A stretch of 64,000 bases of DNA from an uncultured Chitinophagaceae bacterium. GTDB taxonomy: Bacteria; Bacteroidota; Bacteroidia; Chitinophagales; Chitinophagaceae. The number at the start of each line of letters is the position of its first letter. Position 1 is the first letter of the stretch. The stretch lies in contig CALESY010000036.1 in NCBI GenBank assembly GCA_937919945.1, positions 21,828 to 85,827 on the forward strand, read 5' to 3'. The notes under the pieces were generated by a model, which made no database searches, was not told the origin of the DNA, and worked only from the letters and a program-made list of their open reading frames with translations. Both the position numbers and the translations under genes were made by a program. Positions 1 through 7,841 of this stretch are shown in pieces.

Positions 1-1
1 A

Positions 2-112
2 GGTAGCTTGCCTTTCATCGAGCGCGATGTACGTCCTGATGGCTTAACACGCCGTTATACGATAATGCCAAGGATGACATTCTTCTTCAATCAACGTACA
101 TTGTTGTTTTAA
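2..112 (+). CDS. C-terminal end of an outer membrane beta-barrel protein (partial)
   Basis: Only the last 36 codons are in the window, read in the second frame and ending in TAA. The peptide ends PRMTFFFNQRTLLF. A terminal phenylalanine preceded by alternating hydrophobic and polar residues is the usual last strand of an outer membrane barrel in Gram-negative bacteria, and this tail resembles TonB-dependent receptor or BamA-class barrels of Bacteroidota. It is followed within 25 nt by a strong hairpin. Which barrel family it belongs to cannot be told from this fragment; the frame and the stop are clear. Confidence 0.6.
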   Translation, partial: GSLPFIERDVRPDGLTRRYTIMPRMTFFFNQRTLLF

Positions 113-134
113 CAATGCTATGTATATGATATTG

Positions 135-161
135 ATAAAGGGAGCAATTTGCTCCCTTTAT
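135..161. terminator. Bidirectional intrinsic terminator
   Basis: Perfect 12-bp stem (core AAAGGGAGCA / TGCTCCCTTT) with a 3-nt loop, T-rich on both sides. It lies between the convergent ends of the outer membrane protein gene and murA and can serve both. Confidence 0.85.
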
Positions 162-165
162 TGTT

Positions 166-1479
166 TTAGTCAACTTTTACACGTTTAATATCAGCACCCA
201 ATGCAATCAGGCGTTGGTCGATGCGTTCGTAGCCACGGTCTATCTGGTCTATATTTTGTATTGTACTCTTGCCTTTAGCAGATAGGGCAGCAATAAGCAA
301 TGCCACACCCGCGCGTATATCGGGCGAAGACATGGTGATGCCGCGTAATGGCATTTGCCTGTCGAGCCCTATAACTACTGCACGGTGTGGGTCGCACAAT
401 ACTATCTGTGCACCCATCTCTATCAGCTTATCTACAAAGAACAGGCGGCTTTCAAACATTTTCTGATGTACTAATACAGTGCCCTTTGCTTGTGTGGCTG
501 TAACCAAAATAATACTGAGCAAGTCGGGTGTAAAGCCGGGCCAAGGATGGTCGTAGACTGTAAGAATAGAGCCGTCTATGAATTTTTGTATACGGTATTG
601 CTCTTGCTTCGGTATGTGAATATCATCTCCGTTTATTTGTAATGCTATACCAAGACGTTGAAATATTTCTGGTATAACACCCAGATGCGCTACATCGCAA
701 TTGCGTATGGTTAGTTCACTTTGCGTCATAGCAGCCATGCCTATAAAAGAGCCTACCTCTATCATATCTGCCAGCATGCGGTGTGTACACCCTCTCAGCT
801 TTGTAACCCCCTGTATGGTGAGCATATTGGAACCTATGCCGCTGATATTAGCTCCCATACTGTTGAGCATATGGCAAAGTTGCTGTACATACGGTTCGCA
901 AGCTGCATTGTATATAATCGTTGTTCCCTCCGCCATTACTGCTGCCATGATGATGTTGGCAGTGCCGGTAACGGATGGTTCTTCCATCAGAATGTATGCA
1001 CCCTTTAGTTTGCCTCCATCTAACGAAAAAAGGCTTTGTTCATTATCATAATCAAATACAACACCAAGTTTTTCAAAGCCGCGTATGTGTGTGTCAAGTC
1101 TTCGGCGACCAATTTTATCGCCTCCGGGTTGTGGTATGTGTGCTTTGCGGAAGCGTGCAATCATAGGGCCGGCCAACATTACAGCGCCACGTAACTTACC
1201 TGATTTCTTTTTGAAATTCTTATCGGTAAAATATTCTGTATTGATATCAGTAGCTTGCAGTACTACCGTATTGGCAGCAGGGCGTACTACTTTGACTCCC
1301 ATATCACCCAATACCTCAATCAGCATATTTACGTCTAGTATATCGGGTACGTTTGTAAACGTAACAGGTTCGTCTGTAAGTAAAGCGGCACACAATACTT
1401 GTAATGCCTCATTCTTTGCGCCTTGTGGGGTTATTATACCACTCAGGGTGTTGCCACCACGTATTTCGAAAGCACCCAT
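166..1479 (-). CDS. murA: UDP-N-acetylglucosamine 1-carboxyvinyltransferase
   Basis: First committed cytoplasmic step of peptidoglycan synthesis: transfer of enolpyruvate from PEP to UDP-GlcNAc. The 437 residues match the family length, with the two-fold EPSP-synthase-like fold; the N-terminal GG...Q.GAKNEAL motif (KN pair near residue 22) and PDIRAG near the end are present. The flexible-loop motif reads PGGDKIGRRRLD, so the residue equivalent to E. coli Cys115, the fosfomycin target, is Asp (residue 121). The ATG at 1479 was chosen over an upstream in-frame TTG at 1488. It lies 12 nt downstream of the DUF4290 gene, a frequent Bacteroidota pairing, so the two are probably cotranscribed. Confidence 0.97.
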   Translation of the reverse strand: MGAFEIRGGNTLSGIITPQGAKNEALQVLCAALLTDEPVTFTNVPDILDVNMLIEVLGDMGVKVVRPAANTVVLQATDINTEYFTDKNFKKKSGKLRGAVMLAGPMIARFRKAHIPQPGGDKIGRRRLDTHIRGFEKLGVVFDYDNEQSLFSLDGGKLKGAYILMEEPSVTGTANIIMAAVMAEGTTIIYNAACEPYVQQLCHMLNSMGANISGIGSNMLTIQGVTKLRGCTHRMLADMIEVGSFIGMAAMTQSELTIRNCDVAHLGVIPEIFQRLGIALQINGDDIHIPKQEQYRIQKFIDGSILTVYDHPWPGFTPDLLSIILVTATQAKGTVLVHQKMFESRLFFVDKLIEMGAQIVLCDPHRAVVIGLDRQMPLRGITMSSPDIRAGVALLIAALSAKGKSTIQNIDQIDRGYERIDQRLIALGADIKRVKVD

Positions 1480-1491
1480 TTTATACAAAAA

Positions 1492-2184
1492 TTATTTATT
1501 CTTGTTTTTGTTGAATTTACGGTTTTTATTATACCCGTTATTGCCATAGCCACCACCACGATTATTATTGTTGCGGTTATTATTGTTGTTACGATTGCGA
1601 TTATTGTTATTATTATTATTATTGTTTTTGAAGTTGGTACGCGTATCGAAATATACTCGATAGCCACCCGGTTCGTACATCAATTCACCGTTGGTAAGTG
1701 CAGCAAGTTCAGTACGTATCATATCATCGTGTACGGGTTCTTTGTGCCAGTTGGTATATGCCAGCTTCATATAGTAGCCGATGATTTGCGTAAAGCCTTG
1801 CTTTTTTTCAGGGTCAGTTTCTTTCAATGCTTTTTCTATCAATGCATCCATGTTTTTGCCAAAGTGCCTGTTCTCTATATTGCTTTGTGGATAGGGAATA
1901 ACATCAGGTTTTTTAAACACTTGCTCAGGAGTAGGAGCGGGATACGGTGCATCTACATCCAGTTTGAAATCAGTCATCTGATACAAATGGTCCCATAATT
2001 TATGTTTGTAGTCTTCTATCTGTTTCAGATGCGGGTTAAGCGTACCCATCAGTTCTACAATAGCTTCTGCGTTGCGTAAACGTCTTGCACGGTCTTCAAT
2101 CGTCACTAAGTATTCAACCATGCGTTGTACATTTCGCCCATATTCGGGCATCAGCATTTTGCTGCGTATAGTATTATATTCCAT
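1492..2184 (-). CDS. DUF4290 family protein with Asn-rich tail
   Basis: A 230-residue cytoplasmic protein of the DUF4290 family, which is confined to Bacteroidota and of unknown function. The family core covers about residues 1-180 (start MEYNTIRSKMLMPEYGRNVQ, later YMKLAYTNWHKEPV). There is no signal peptide or membrane segment. The last 45 residues are a low-complexity basic tail of Asn runs broken by Arg and Gly, encoded by an AAT/AAC trinucleotide tract (about 1550-1632) likely to vary in length. Genes of this family commonly sit just upstream of murA, as here. Basic Asn/Arg/Gly tails are often RNA-associated, but that is only an inference. Confidence 0.9.
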   Translation of the reverse strand: MEYNTIRSKMLMPEYGRNVQRMVEYLVTIEDRARRLRNAEAIVELMGTLNPHLKQIEDYKHKLWDHLYQMTDFKLDVDAPYPAPTPEQVFKKPDVIPYPQSNIENRHFGKNMDALIEKALKETDPEKKQGFTQIIGYYMKLAYTNWHKEPVHDDMIRTELAALTNGELMYEPGGYRVYFDTRTNFKNNNNNNNNNRNRNNNNNRNNNNRGGGYGNNGYNKNRKFNKNKNK

Positions 2185-2364
2185 TATTGTCTATTTAAAA
2201 ATGATAATTACCGACAAGTATCGGTTGTGCTATGATTGTAACAAACTGTGGTATGTTTACCAACGGATTATGTTACGATATCTGATGGTACGTCTTGATT
2301 GTAAACAGAGAGGCAATCAATATTACCGAAGTGCATTACAAATATAAGGAAATATTTGCCTATC

Positions 2365-2784
2365 CTAGCTACTATGGTCTGCTACTATCAGCCACTGCCC
2401 TTTTATTTTGCGAAAGAGCAATGTAAAATGCCCGTTAAGGTCGCCAATACTGCGTTTCAATTGCCATTTACCCAATACTGAATAATACTCTTTACTCAAG
2501 CGTTTTACCCGAAGAATATCAAAGTACAATTTGCCCATTTGCGTAGTATCTGCATACGATTTTTTGTATCGTTGCAGCGTTTGCTCATAACCGTACACAG
2601 CGCCGCTTTTGCCAACAAATAACAAACTATCATTTTGCCAATAGCCTTGCATATACGCATCAATACTGCCCTTGTTCCATGCAGCTGATTGCCGCTGTAA
2701 TACGTCGCGAATCAATTGTTCATCACTTTGTGCATAAGTGGCGTTGCAAATCAGTATAAATGCAGCAAATAAAAATTGTTTCAT
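2365..2784 (-). CDS. Secreted NTF2-like (DUF4440/SnoaL-like) protein
   Basis: A 139-residue protein with a clear signal peptide (residues 1-18, cut after YAQ), so periplasmic or secreted. The mature part has the NTF2-like cone fold pattern: helix with LIRDVLQRQSAAWNKGSIDAYM, then YWQNDSLLFVG and a final strand GQWLIVADHSS, typical of the DUF4440 branch. These proteins bind small ligands or act as simple isomerases; no substrate can be named. ATG at 2784 is preferred to the TTG one codon upstream. It stands alone, divergent from the glsB-like gene, with three phased GACGAA repeats between them. Confidence 0.85.
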   Translation of the reverse strand: MKQFLFAAFILICNATYAQSDEQLIRDVLQRQSAAWNKGSIDAYMQGYWQNDSLLFVGKSGAVYGYEQTLQRYKKSYADTTQMGKLYFDILRVKRLSKEYYSVLGKWQLKRSIGDLNGHFTLLFRKIKGQWLIVADHSS

Positions 2785-2939
2785 CAAGGTAAGATACAGA
2801 AAATAAAAAAAGGTAACCGTAGGGGACAGTTACCAAAAGTGGATTACAGGGGCCGGATGTTCAGCTGGGTATTATAGGTTGCTCGTTTATAGGATAGCAT
2901 AAAGTACAGATAAAAAAACGGGGAAACAATCAGCCATTT

Positions 2940-2987
2940 GACGAATGGACGGTTTGGTTAGACGAATAGGCGTTTTCGTCCGACGAA
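2940..2987. repeat. Three phased GACGAA direct repeats, 21-bp period
   Basis: GACGAA occurs at 2940, 2961 and 2982, exactly two helical turns apart, in the middle of the 358-nt gap (2785-3142) between two divergent genes, about 155 bp from each start. The first two units also share most of the next ten bases. The pattern fits a cooperative direct-repeat operator; LytTR-type regulators bind direct repeats with this spacing, but the assignment is inference. The rest of the gap holds a weak GGTAAC/GTTACC hairpin near 2812-2834 and nothing else recognisable. Confidence 0.5.
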
Positions 2988-3142
2988 CGATTTTAAAATT
3001 ATTTTACCAAGTGATTGATTGTCACGTTATTGTTACAAACAGATGTTTTAGTGTCGGTTCTGTAATGTTAAAATAACGTGTATGAGCAATGCATTACAAA
3101 AGTGATTTTGTATTTTAGTAATGCACAAAACTTCTGATAACT

Positions 3143-3391
3143 ATGGGTGTCATTTCATGGGCATTGTTTGGACTGATAGCTGGTGCAATAGCCAAAGCGC
3201 TGCGTAAAGGTGATGACCCAGGTGGTTGGATAATTACCATCGTCATTGGTATACTGGGTGCTGTAATAGGCGGTTGGATTGGAACTGCGATGGGCTAGGG
3301 AGATGTAAATGGGTTTAACTTCAGAAGCTTTACGTTGGCGGTAATAGGCGCACTATTATTATTATTCTTTGTAGGTAAGATGCGGAAATAA
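3143..3391 (+). pseudogene. GlsB/YeaQ/YmgE family membrane protein interrupted by in-frame TAG
   Basis: The frame from ATG 3143 encodes a GlsB/YeaQ-family protein (start MGVISWALFGLIAGAIAKAL, then GDDPGGWI and ILGAVIGGWIG), a small inner-membrane family linked to stress and transglycosylase-associated proteins. Codon 52 (3296-3298) is TAG, right after the second hydrophobic segment. The same frame continues as GDVNGFNFRSFTLAVIGALL, the conserved third segment, to TAA at 3389-3391. Total 82 codons equals the usual family length. In relatives the interrupted residue is often Trp or Leu, so TGG or TTG to TAG needs one change. Either a recent nonsense mutation, a read error, or a functional truncated two-helix form. 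Confidence 0.8.
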
Positions 3392-3889
3392 TCAGTGCAT
3401 TTTTTTGTAGTAAAAATCCAACTGTTTATCATTACCAGCTATATAGGCATGTACAGTAGTATCTGATGTTTTGATGTATACAATCTGTTTGGGAAAATCG
3501 TGTACCGGATTTTCAAATACAATGGATGAATCTGTGAGCTGCGTTTCTTTAAAACGTACCTCTTTGCCATCATTCTGATTGCTGACTGTTGGCATGTAGT
3601 ACAGCGTATCATTAATAGTAGTTAGGCGTATGCTTTCTTTACTTGCAGTATCACCATTAGGTAGTACAAAATAGCTTGCACCAATCCATAGGCTGTCGCT
3701 TTCTTTTATCCAACTTTCGATAATTATGCCATCAGGCGTTTCCATTTTCCAGTCTGCAGCTACCCAGTTTATGTTATCCAGCTTGTTTACTTTGCCAGCG
3801 TTTGTGCCTGTTTGTTGGCTGTTTTGACCATTACATGATAATGTCATAATGCAAACAACACCAATTATGCAATATACTATTCGCTTCAT
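3392..3889 (-). CDS. DUF6265-like lipoprotein
   Basis: A 165-residue protein with a lipoprotein signal: hydrophobic stretch then MTLSC with Cys at residue 19, so probably lipid-anchored in the envelope. The mature part follows the pattern of the DUF6265 family of Bacteroidota: an early W-containing segment (NINWVAADWKME), then ESWIKESDSLWIGASYFV, and the conserved FENPVHDFPKQIVYI block. That family is of unknown function with a calycin-like beta-barrel expected. It is a single gene whose stop abuts the end of the glsB reading frame, with no operon partner. The family assignment is likely but made by eye. Confidence 0.75.
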   Translation of the reverse strand: MKRIVYCIIGVVCIMTLSCNGQNSQQTGTNAGKVNKLDNINWVAADWKMETPDGIIIESWIKESDSLWIGASYFVLPNGDTASKESIRLTTINDTLYYMPTVSNQNDGKEVRFKETQLTDSSIVFENPVHDFPKQIVYIKTSDTTVHAYIAGNDKQLDFYYKKMH

Positions 3890-4024
3890 ATCACTTGTTT
3901 AAACTGAAATATACACGGAACTGTAAAATACAAATTGCAATTAAGCATTGTTAACTATGTTTAGTATTCTTTAAGAATTTGATGACGATGCCTGGGTTAG
4001 TTTCGGAAATTAAATTATGTACTC

Positions 4025-5011
4025 ATGCGCAAGCTATTCATTATGCTATCAGTTATTGTGTTTCAAATCGGTCAGGTTGAGGCACAAACAAATACCTATA
4101 TTTTCAAATCATCTACAGAAACATATGCCGAACTGACGGGTGATATTGCACTTACACAAATGGTATTTGCGACGGGTGATGAAGTTGAGATTACAGCACT
4201 AAATGGTACTACATTCAATTTGTTCGGCAAATCGTGGACGATGGATAGTATAACAAAAGGCATTTTAATTTTTCCCAATGGTTTGGTAGAGGCCATTGAC
4301 ACCACGGGTGAGCTGATGGTATTTGATGGCTTATTCCGTTCTCTGGACTCGATAGATAATACCTCTAAAATATCGTACAAAATTGATGGTGTAGTAGGCA
4401 GTAAAATATTAAAAGCTCAATGGAAGAATGTAAAAATACAAAGTGGCCAGGCAGGTAATTTTGTAAATCTGCAAATATGGCTTTATCAAAACGGCATCAT
4501 TGAATATAGGTACGGACCAAGTTCTGCCAATAACGCGTCGGGTTATACTACCTCAACAGGGCCTTCGGTTGGTATATTCTATTCACCTTCTGATGTATCG
4601 CAAATATATCAGAAACTATGGGTGTATGGTCTGCCGCCAAGTTTACAGTTTGATTCTTCAAAAACTATCAGTTTCCCCAATATTTCAGGTGTGCCTGCTA
4701 ACGGAACTGTGTACAGGTTTGTACCTAAAACAGTAGCTGCATCTGCAAATGCAGTAACTGAAAAAAGTTTGCTGAATGTATTCCCAAATCCTGCAAATGA
4801 AACACTCAATATCATGTTGGATGAAGTGTCGAATACAAAAACAAGTATAGCACTGTATACAATAGATGGTAAATTGCTAAAAGAATATACCGTACTACCC
4901 AATAAAAATAAAATCAGCATTCAGGTAACAGATATACCTACGGGCATTTACACTCTGCAATACACAAGGGGCAATACTATATCAAATAAAACAATAGAAA
5001 TTGCACATTAA
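4025..5011 (+). CDS. T9SS-secreted protein with C-terminal sorting domain
   Basis: A 328-residue secreted protein. Residues 1-21 are a signal peptide ending VEAQ. Residues about 25-235 form a beta-rich domain (GNFVNLQIWLYQNGIIEYRYGP, then SVGIFYSP) with no enzyme motif that I recognise. The last 80 residues are a type A T9SS sorting domain: LLNVFPNPANETLNI, ALYTIDGKLLKEY, ISIQVTDIPTGIYTLQY. Such domains direct passage through the outer membrane by the type IX system and are then removed, leaving the protein secreted or cell-attached. It is a single gene closed by a strong terminator. Its molecular function is unknown. Confidence 0.9.
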   Translation: MRKLFIMLSVIVFQIGQVEAQTNTYIFKSSTETYAELTGDIALTQMVFATGDEVEITALNGTTFNLFGKSWTMDSITKGILIFPNGLVEAIDTTGELMVFDGLFRSLDSIDNTSKISYKIDGVVGSKILKAQWKNVKIQSGQAGNFVNLQIWLYQNGIIEYRYGPSSANNASGYTTSTGPSVGIFYSPSDVSQIYQKLWVYGLPPSLQFDSSKTISFPNISGVPANGTVYRFVPKTVAASANAVTEKSLLNVFPNPANETLNIMLDEVSNTKTSIALYTIDGKLLKEYTVLPNKNKISIQVTDIPTGIYTLQYTRGNTISNKTIEIAH

Positions 5012-5015
5012 ACAG

Positions 5016-5038
5016 AAAGGCTGCTATTCGCAGCCTTT
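5016..5038. terminator. Bidirectional intrinsic terminator
   Basis: Perfect 9-bp stem AAAGGCTGC / GCAGCCTTT with a 5-nt loop between the convergent T9SS gene and the cobalamin adenosyltransferase gene. Confidence 0.8.
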
Positions 5039-5044
5039 AATGTT

Positions 5045-5605
5045 TTACACCCTTGCTCTCCAGGGCAGGTCTTCTACGTTATTGATGTGTGCAATATATC
5101 TCGCCAATACAAACAGAAAATCTGATAGTCTGTTCAGGTAGCGTACTATCAGTTCGGGTACTTGTTCTTGTTGTTCTTGCATACCTACGCATATGCGTTC
5201 TGCACGGCGGCATACACAGCGTGCTACATGGCAGGTAGATGCTGCTAACTGTCCGCCCGGCAGTATGAATGAGCGCATTTCAGGTAGTACTTCGTTCATC
5301 TCGTCTATGCACTGCTCCAACCATGTTACATCTTCATCATGCACATCTGGCAGCTTCATTTTCACTTCTTTATCTGGGTTGGTAGCCAATACAGAGCCGA
5401 CCGTAAATAGCCTGTCCTGTATTTCGCGTAGCCATGTGCTGATTTTTTCATTGGCTGCTATGTCATTCACCATCCCGATGAACGAGTTGAGTTCATCTAC
5501 CGTGCCATAAGCCTCGATGCGTATATGATTTTTGGGTACACGTACACCGCCTATCAGGCTGGTACTGCCTTTATCTCCTGTTTTTGTATATATTTTGAAT
5601 GCCAT
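5045..5605 (-). CDS. pduO: ATP:cob(I)alamin adenosyltransferase, PduO type
   Basis: Transfers the adenosyl group of ATP to cob(I)alamin, making coenzyme B12 for radical mutases or class II ribonucleotide reductase. The 186 residues match the PduO family: N-terminal ATP-binding motif YTKTGDKGSTSLIGG (residues 5-19), RIEAYGTVDELNSFIG, the helical SFILPGG, CRRAERICVG, and YLNRLSDFLFVLARY near the end. Cytoplasmic, trimeric in the family. Its ATG overlaps the stop of the upstream ABC ATPase gene by one base (TAATG), so the two are translationally coupled. No other cobalamin gene is in the window, suggesting salvage rather than synthesis. Confidence 0.95.
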   Translation of the reverse strand: MAFKIYTKTGDKGSTSLIGGVRVPKNHIRIEAYGTVDELNSFIGMVNDIAANEKISTWLREIQDRLFTVGSVLATNPDKEVKMKLPDVHDEDVTWLEQCIDEMNEVLPEMRSFILPGGQLAASTCHVARCVCRRAERICVGMQEQQEQVPELIVRYLNRLSDFLFVLARYIAHINNVEDLPWRARV

Positions 5606-6312
5606 TAAATGCTTGTTGTTAGTGCTTCTTTATTGCGTTTATCCGTTTCTACTACGCCATCGCGTATGCGTACTACGCGGTGTGTATAATTGGCAATATC
5701 TTCTTCGTGTGTTACCAAAACCACCGTATTGCCCTGTGCATGAATGGTATTGAACAACTCCATGATTTCAACAGATGTTTTTGTATCGAGGTTTCCCGTA
5801 GGTTCATCGGCCAATATCAGCGACGGGTTGTTAACCAATGCACGCGCTATAGCAACGCGTTGGCTTTGTCCGCCTGAAAGCTCGTTAGGTTTGTGGTGTG
5901 CCCTGTCGCCAAGCCCTACTTTATCCAGCATGGCACGGGCACGTTCTTCACGTTCTTTTTTGCTGATGCCAGCGTATATCAGCGGCATGGCAACGTTTTC
6001 CCACGCTGTGAGGCGTGGCAGCAGATTGAACTGTTGAAACACGAACCCTATTTCAATATTCCTCACATCGGCCAGCTCATCATCTTCCATACGGCTTACG
6101 TCTTTCCCATTCAATACATATTGTCCGCCGGTTGGTGTATCGAGACAACCGATGATATTCATTAAGGTAGACTTACCCGAACCCGATGGCCCCATCAATG
6201 CCACATACTCATTGCTATTGATAGTCAGGTTGATGCCTTTCAGTACAGGCAGTTCCTGTTTGCCGAGGTAGTAACTTTTTCGTATATCGTTCAGGCTGAT
6301 AACTTCTTTCAT
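5605..6312 (-). CDS. ABC transporter ATP-binding protein (LolD/MacB type)
   Basis: A 235-residue ATPase subunit. Walker A GPSGSGKST at 41-49, Q-loop FVFQQFNLLP near 90-99, signature LSGGQSQRVAIARAL from 145, Walker B LILADEPTGNLD from 165, H-loop VTHEE. ADEPTGNLD and the short inter-domain spacing place it in the MacB/LolD/FtsE group that works with FtsX-like permeases in lipoprotein release, efflux or division. No permease gene is adjacent, so its partner is encoded elsewhere. It is first in a two-gene unit with pduO; there is no obvious functional link between the two. Confidence 0.93.
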   Translation of the reverse strand: MKEVISLNDIRKSYYLGKQELPVLKGINLTINSNEYVALMGPSGSGKSTLMNIIGCLDTPTGGQYVLNGKDVSRMEDDELADVRNIEIGFVFQQFNLLPRLTAWENVAMPLIYAGISKKEREERARAMLDKVGLGDRAHHKPNELSGGQSQRVAIARALVNNPSLILADEPTGNLDTKTSVEIMELFNTIHAQGNTVVLVTHEEDIANYTHRVVRIRDGVVETDKRNKEALTTSI

Positions 6313-6374
6313 CTAAAGGCAATTAACTTGCTGCCATTTCAAAAATACAGATAATTTTATGCATCGCTTTGTAT

Positions 6375-7187
6375 ATGGTCTGCTTTCCCAACTGTAAAAT
6401 AAATATTGGCTTATATATAACATCAAAACGCACGGATGGTTATCATAATCTTGAGACCGTGTTTTATCCTGTTACACAATTATGCGATGTATTGGAAGCC
6501 GTATCATCTAGCGAGCCCCACATAACCCTGCATGGCAAAGCTGTAGCCGGCGATAAGTACGACAACCTTGTATGGAAAGCCTATCAGCTATTGAAAAAAG
6601 ATTTTCCCGACATACCATCCTTGTCCATCCACCTGCTGAAAAATATACCCATGGGTGCAGGCATGGGTGGTGGCAGTGCCGATGGGGCTTTTATGCTACG
6701 TTTACTGAATGATTACTGCAGCCTTGGCTTAAGTAATGAAGCACTGATAAGTTACGCTTTGCAATTGGGCAGCGACTGCCCGTTTTTTGTGGAAAATACC
6801 CCACAGTATGCTACCGGAAGGGGTGAGGAGATGCAGCCAATCAGTATAGACTTATCGGCCTATAGCATACAAATTGTTTGCCCGCAAGTACACGTATCTA
6901 CAGCGGCAGCTTTTAAGATGATTACACCCAAGCCTGCTCCGTTTGACTTGAGGGAGCTTTCTACCATGCCGATAAATGAATGGAAAGATGTGGTGAGCAA
7001 CGATTTTGAAGCACCTGTATTTGCCCAACACCCCCAACTTGCAGCTATTAAACAACAGCTATACGATGCAGGAGCTATATATGCTGCTATGAGTGGTAGT
7101 GGTAGTACGGTGTATGGGTTTTTTAAGAAAGACGGGCGTGCGGTTGTTCAATCGTCTGTGCCATATGATGAATATTACTACAAATAG
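6375..7187 (+). CDS. ispE: 4-diphosphocytidyl-2-C-methyl-D-erythritol kinase
   Basis: Phosphorylates CDP-methylerythritol in the MEP route to isoprenoids, cytoplasmic. The GHMP-kinase layout is clear: N-terminal PNCKINIGLYI...DGYHNLETVFYP, ATP-binding loop IPMGAGMGGGSADGAFML near residues 90-110, LGSDCPFF, and C-terminal AMSGSGSTVYGFF. Length 270 fits the family. A TTG six bases upstream is in frame, but ATG at 6375 gives the expected N-terminus. With dxs at 21.3-23.3 kb this supports an MEP-pathway organism. Monocistronic, divergent from the ABC gene and closed by a strong terminator. Confidence 0.96.
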   Translation: MVCFPNCKINIGLYITSKRTDGYHNLETVFYPVTQLCDVLEAVSSSEPHITLHGKAVAGDKYDNLVWKAYQLLKKDFPDIPSLSIHLLKNIPMGAGMGGGSADGAFMLRLLNDYCSLGLSNEALISYALQLGSDCPFFVENTPQYATGRGEEMQPISIDLSAYSIQIVCPQVHVSTAAAFKMITPKPAPFDLRELSTMPINEWKDVVSNDFEAPVFAQHPQLAAIKQQLYDAGAIYAAMSGSGSTVYGFFKKDGRAVVQSSVPYDEYYYK

Positions 7188-7219
7188 AAATAGCCGCTCA
7201 ATACATTGAGCGGCTATTT
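7188..7219. terminator. Bidirectional intrinsic terminator
   Basis: Perfect 14-bp stem (AAATAGCCGCTCAA and its complement) with a TACA loop, overlapping the end of ispE and serving rplT from the other side. Confidence 0.9.
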
Positions 7220-7237
7220 AAATATAATCAGGTCAGC

Positions 7238-7582
7238 TTATTTTACTTCAGCAACCAGTTTCTTAAAGCTTTCAGGCTCGTTCATCGCCAGGTCAGCCAA
7301 TACTTTGCGGTTCAGGTCTATACCTTTAGCAGCCAGTTTACCCATAAACTGAGAATAGCTCAAACCTTCCTCGCGGCAAGCAGCGTTGATACGCACTATC
7401 CACAAAGCGCGATAGTCGCGTTTTTTCAATTTGCGGCCTACATATTTGTAACCAAGACCTTTTTCAAGTACGTTTTTGGCTACCGTATATACGTTTTTAC
7501 GTTTGCCGTAGAAACCTTTAGCTTGTTTCAGTATTTTCTTCCTTCTCGCGCGAGATGCAACCGCATTTACCGAACGTGGCAT
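7238..7582 (-). CDS. rplT: 50S ribosomal protein L20
   Basis: A 114-residue basic protein that binds 23S rRNA early in large-subunit assembly. N-terminus MPRSVNAVASRARRKKILKQ and the central RDYRALWIVRINAACREEGL are diagnostic. It follows rpmI in the same direction after about 40 nt, so the two form one operon. In many Bacteroidota thrS and infC stand directly upstream; neither is here. In proteobacteria and firmicutes L20 represses its own operon through a leader structure; nothing in the short leader here shows this. Confidence 0.98.
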   Translation of the reverse strand: MPRSVNAVASRARRKKILKQAKGFYGKRKNVYTVAKNVLEKGLGYKYVGRKLKKRDYRALWIVRINAACREEGLSYSQFMGKLAAKGIDLNRKVLADLAMNEPESFKKLVAEVK

Positions 7583-7622
7583 ATCTTAAAAGTATTAATT
7601 CGTTTATTGAATAGTGTTATTA

Positions 7623-7820
7623 TTATCGCAGGCCCAACATGCGTTTTACCAGATTCTGATTTGCAGGATGTACAAATGCAGCTTGGCGCAAGTGGCGTTT
7701 GCGTGTTTTTGATTTCTTCGTCAACAGGTGGCTTTTAAAAGCTTTGTACCTGCGTATTTTGCCTGTACCAGTAACTTTGAAAGTTTTTTTAGCACGGCTG
7801 TGAGTCTTCACCTTTGGCAT
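7623..7820 (-). CDS. rpmI: 50S ribosomal protein L35
   Basis: A 65-residue basic ribosomal protein. The start MPKVKTHSRAKKTFKVTGTG is canonical for L35; a longer in-frame extension to 7844 would add eight residues not found in the family and reach into the promoter, so ATG at 7820 was chosen. The C-terminus KNLVKRMLG-like end (QNLVKRMLGLR) is also typical. It leads an operon with rplT. The promoter lies just upstream, at 7842-7872. Confidence 0.97.
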   Translation of the reverse strand: MPKVKTHSRAKKTFKVTGTGKIRRYKAFKSHLLTKKSKTRKRHLRQAAFVHPANQNLVKRMLGLR

Positions 7821-7841
7821 GTCCTCAAATTTTTGGGATGG

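Noticed and set aside
1423..1998. 191-codon plus-strand frame with Ile/Val runs
   Set aside because: It is the antisense of the DUF4290 tail and its AAT repeats; the apparent membrane helix is produced by the trinucleotide tract.
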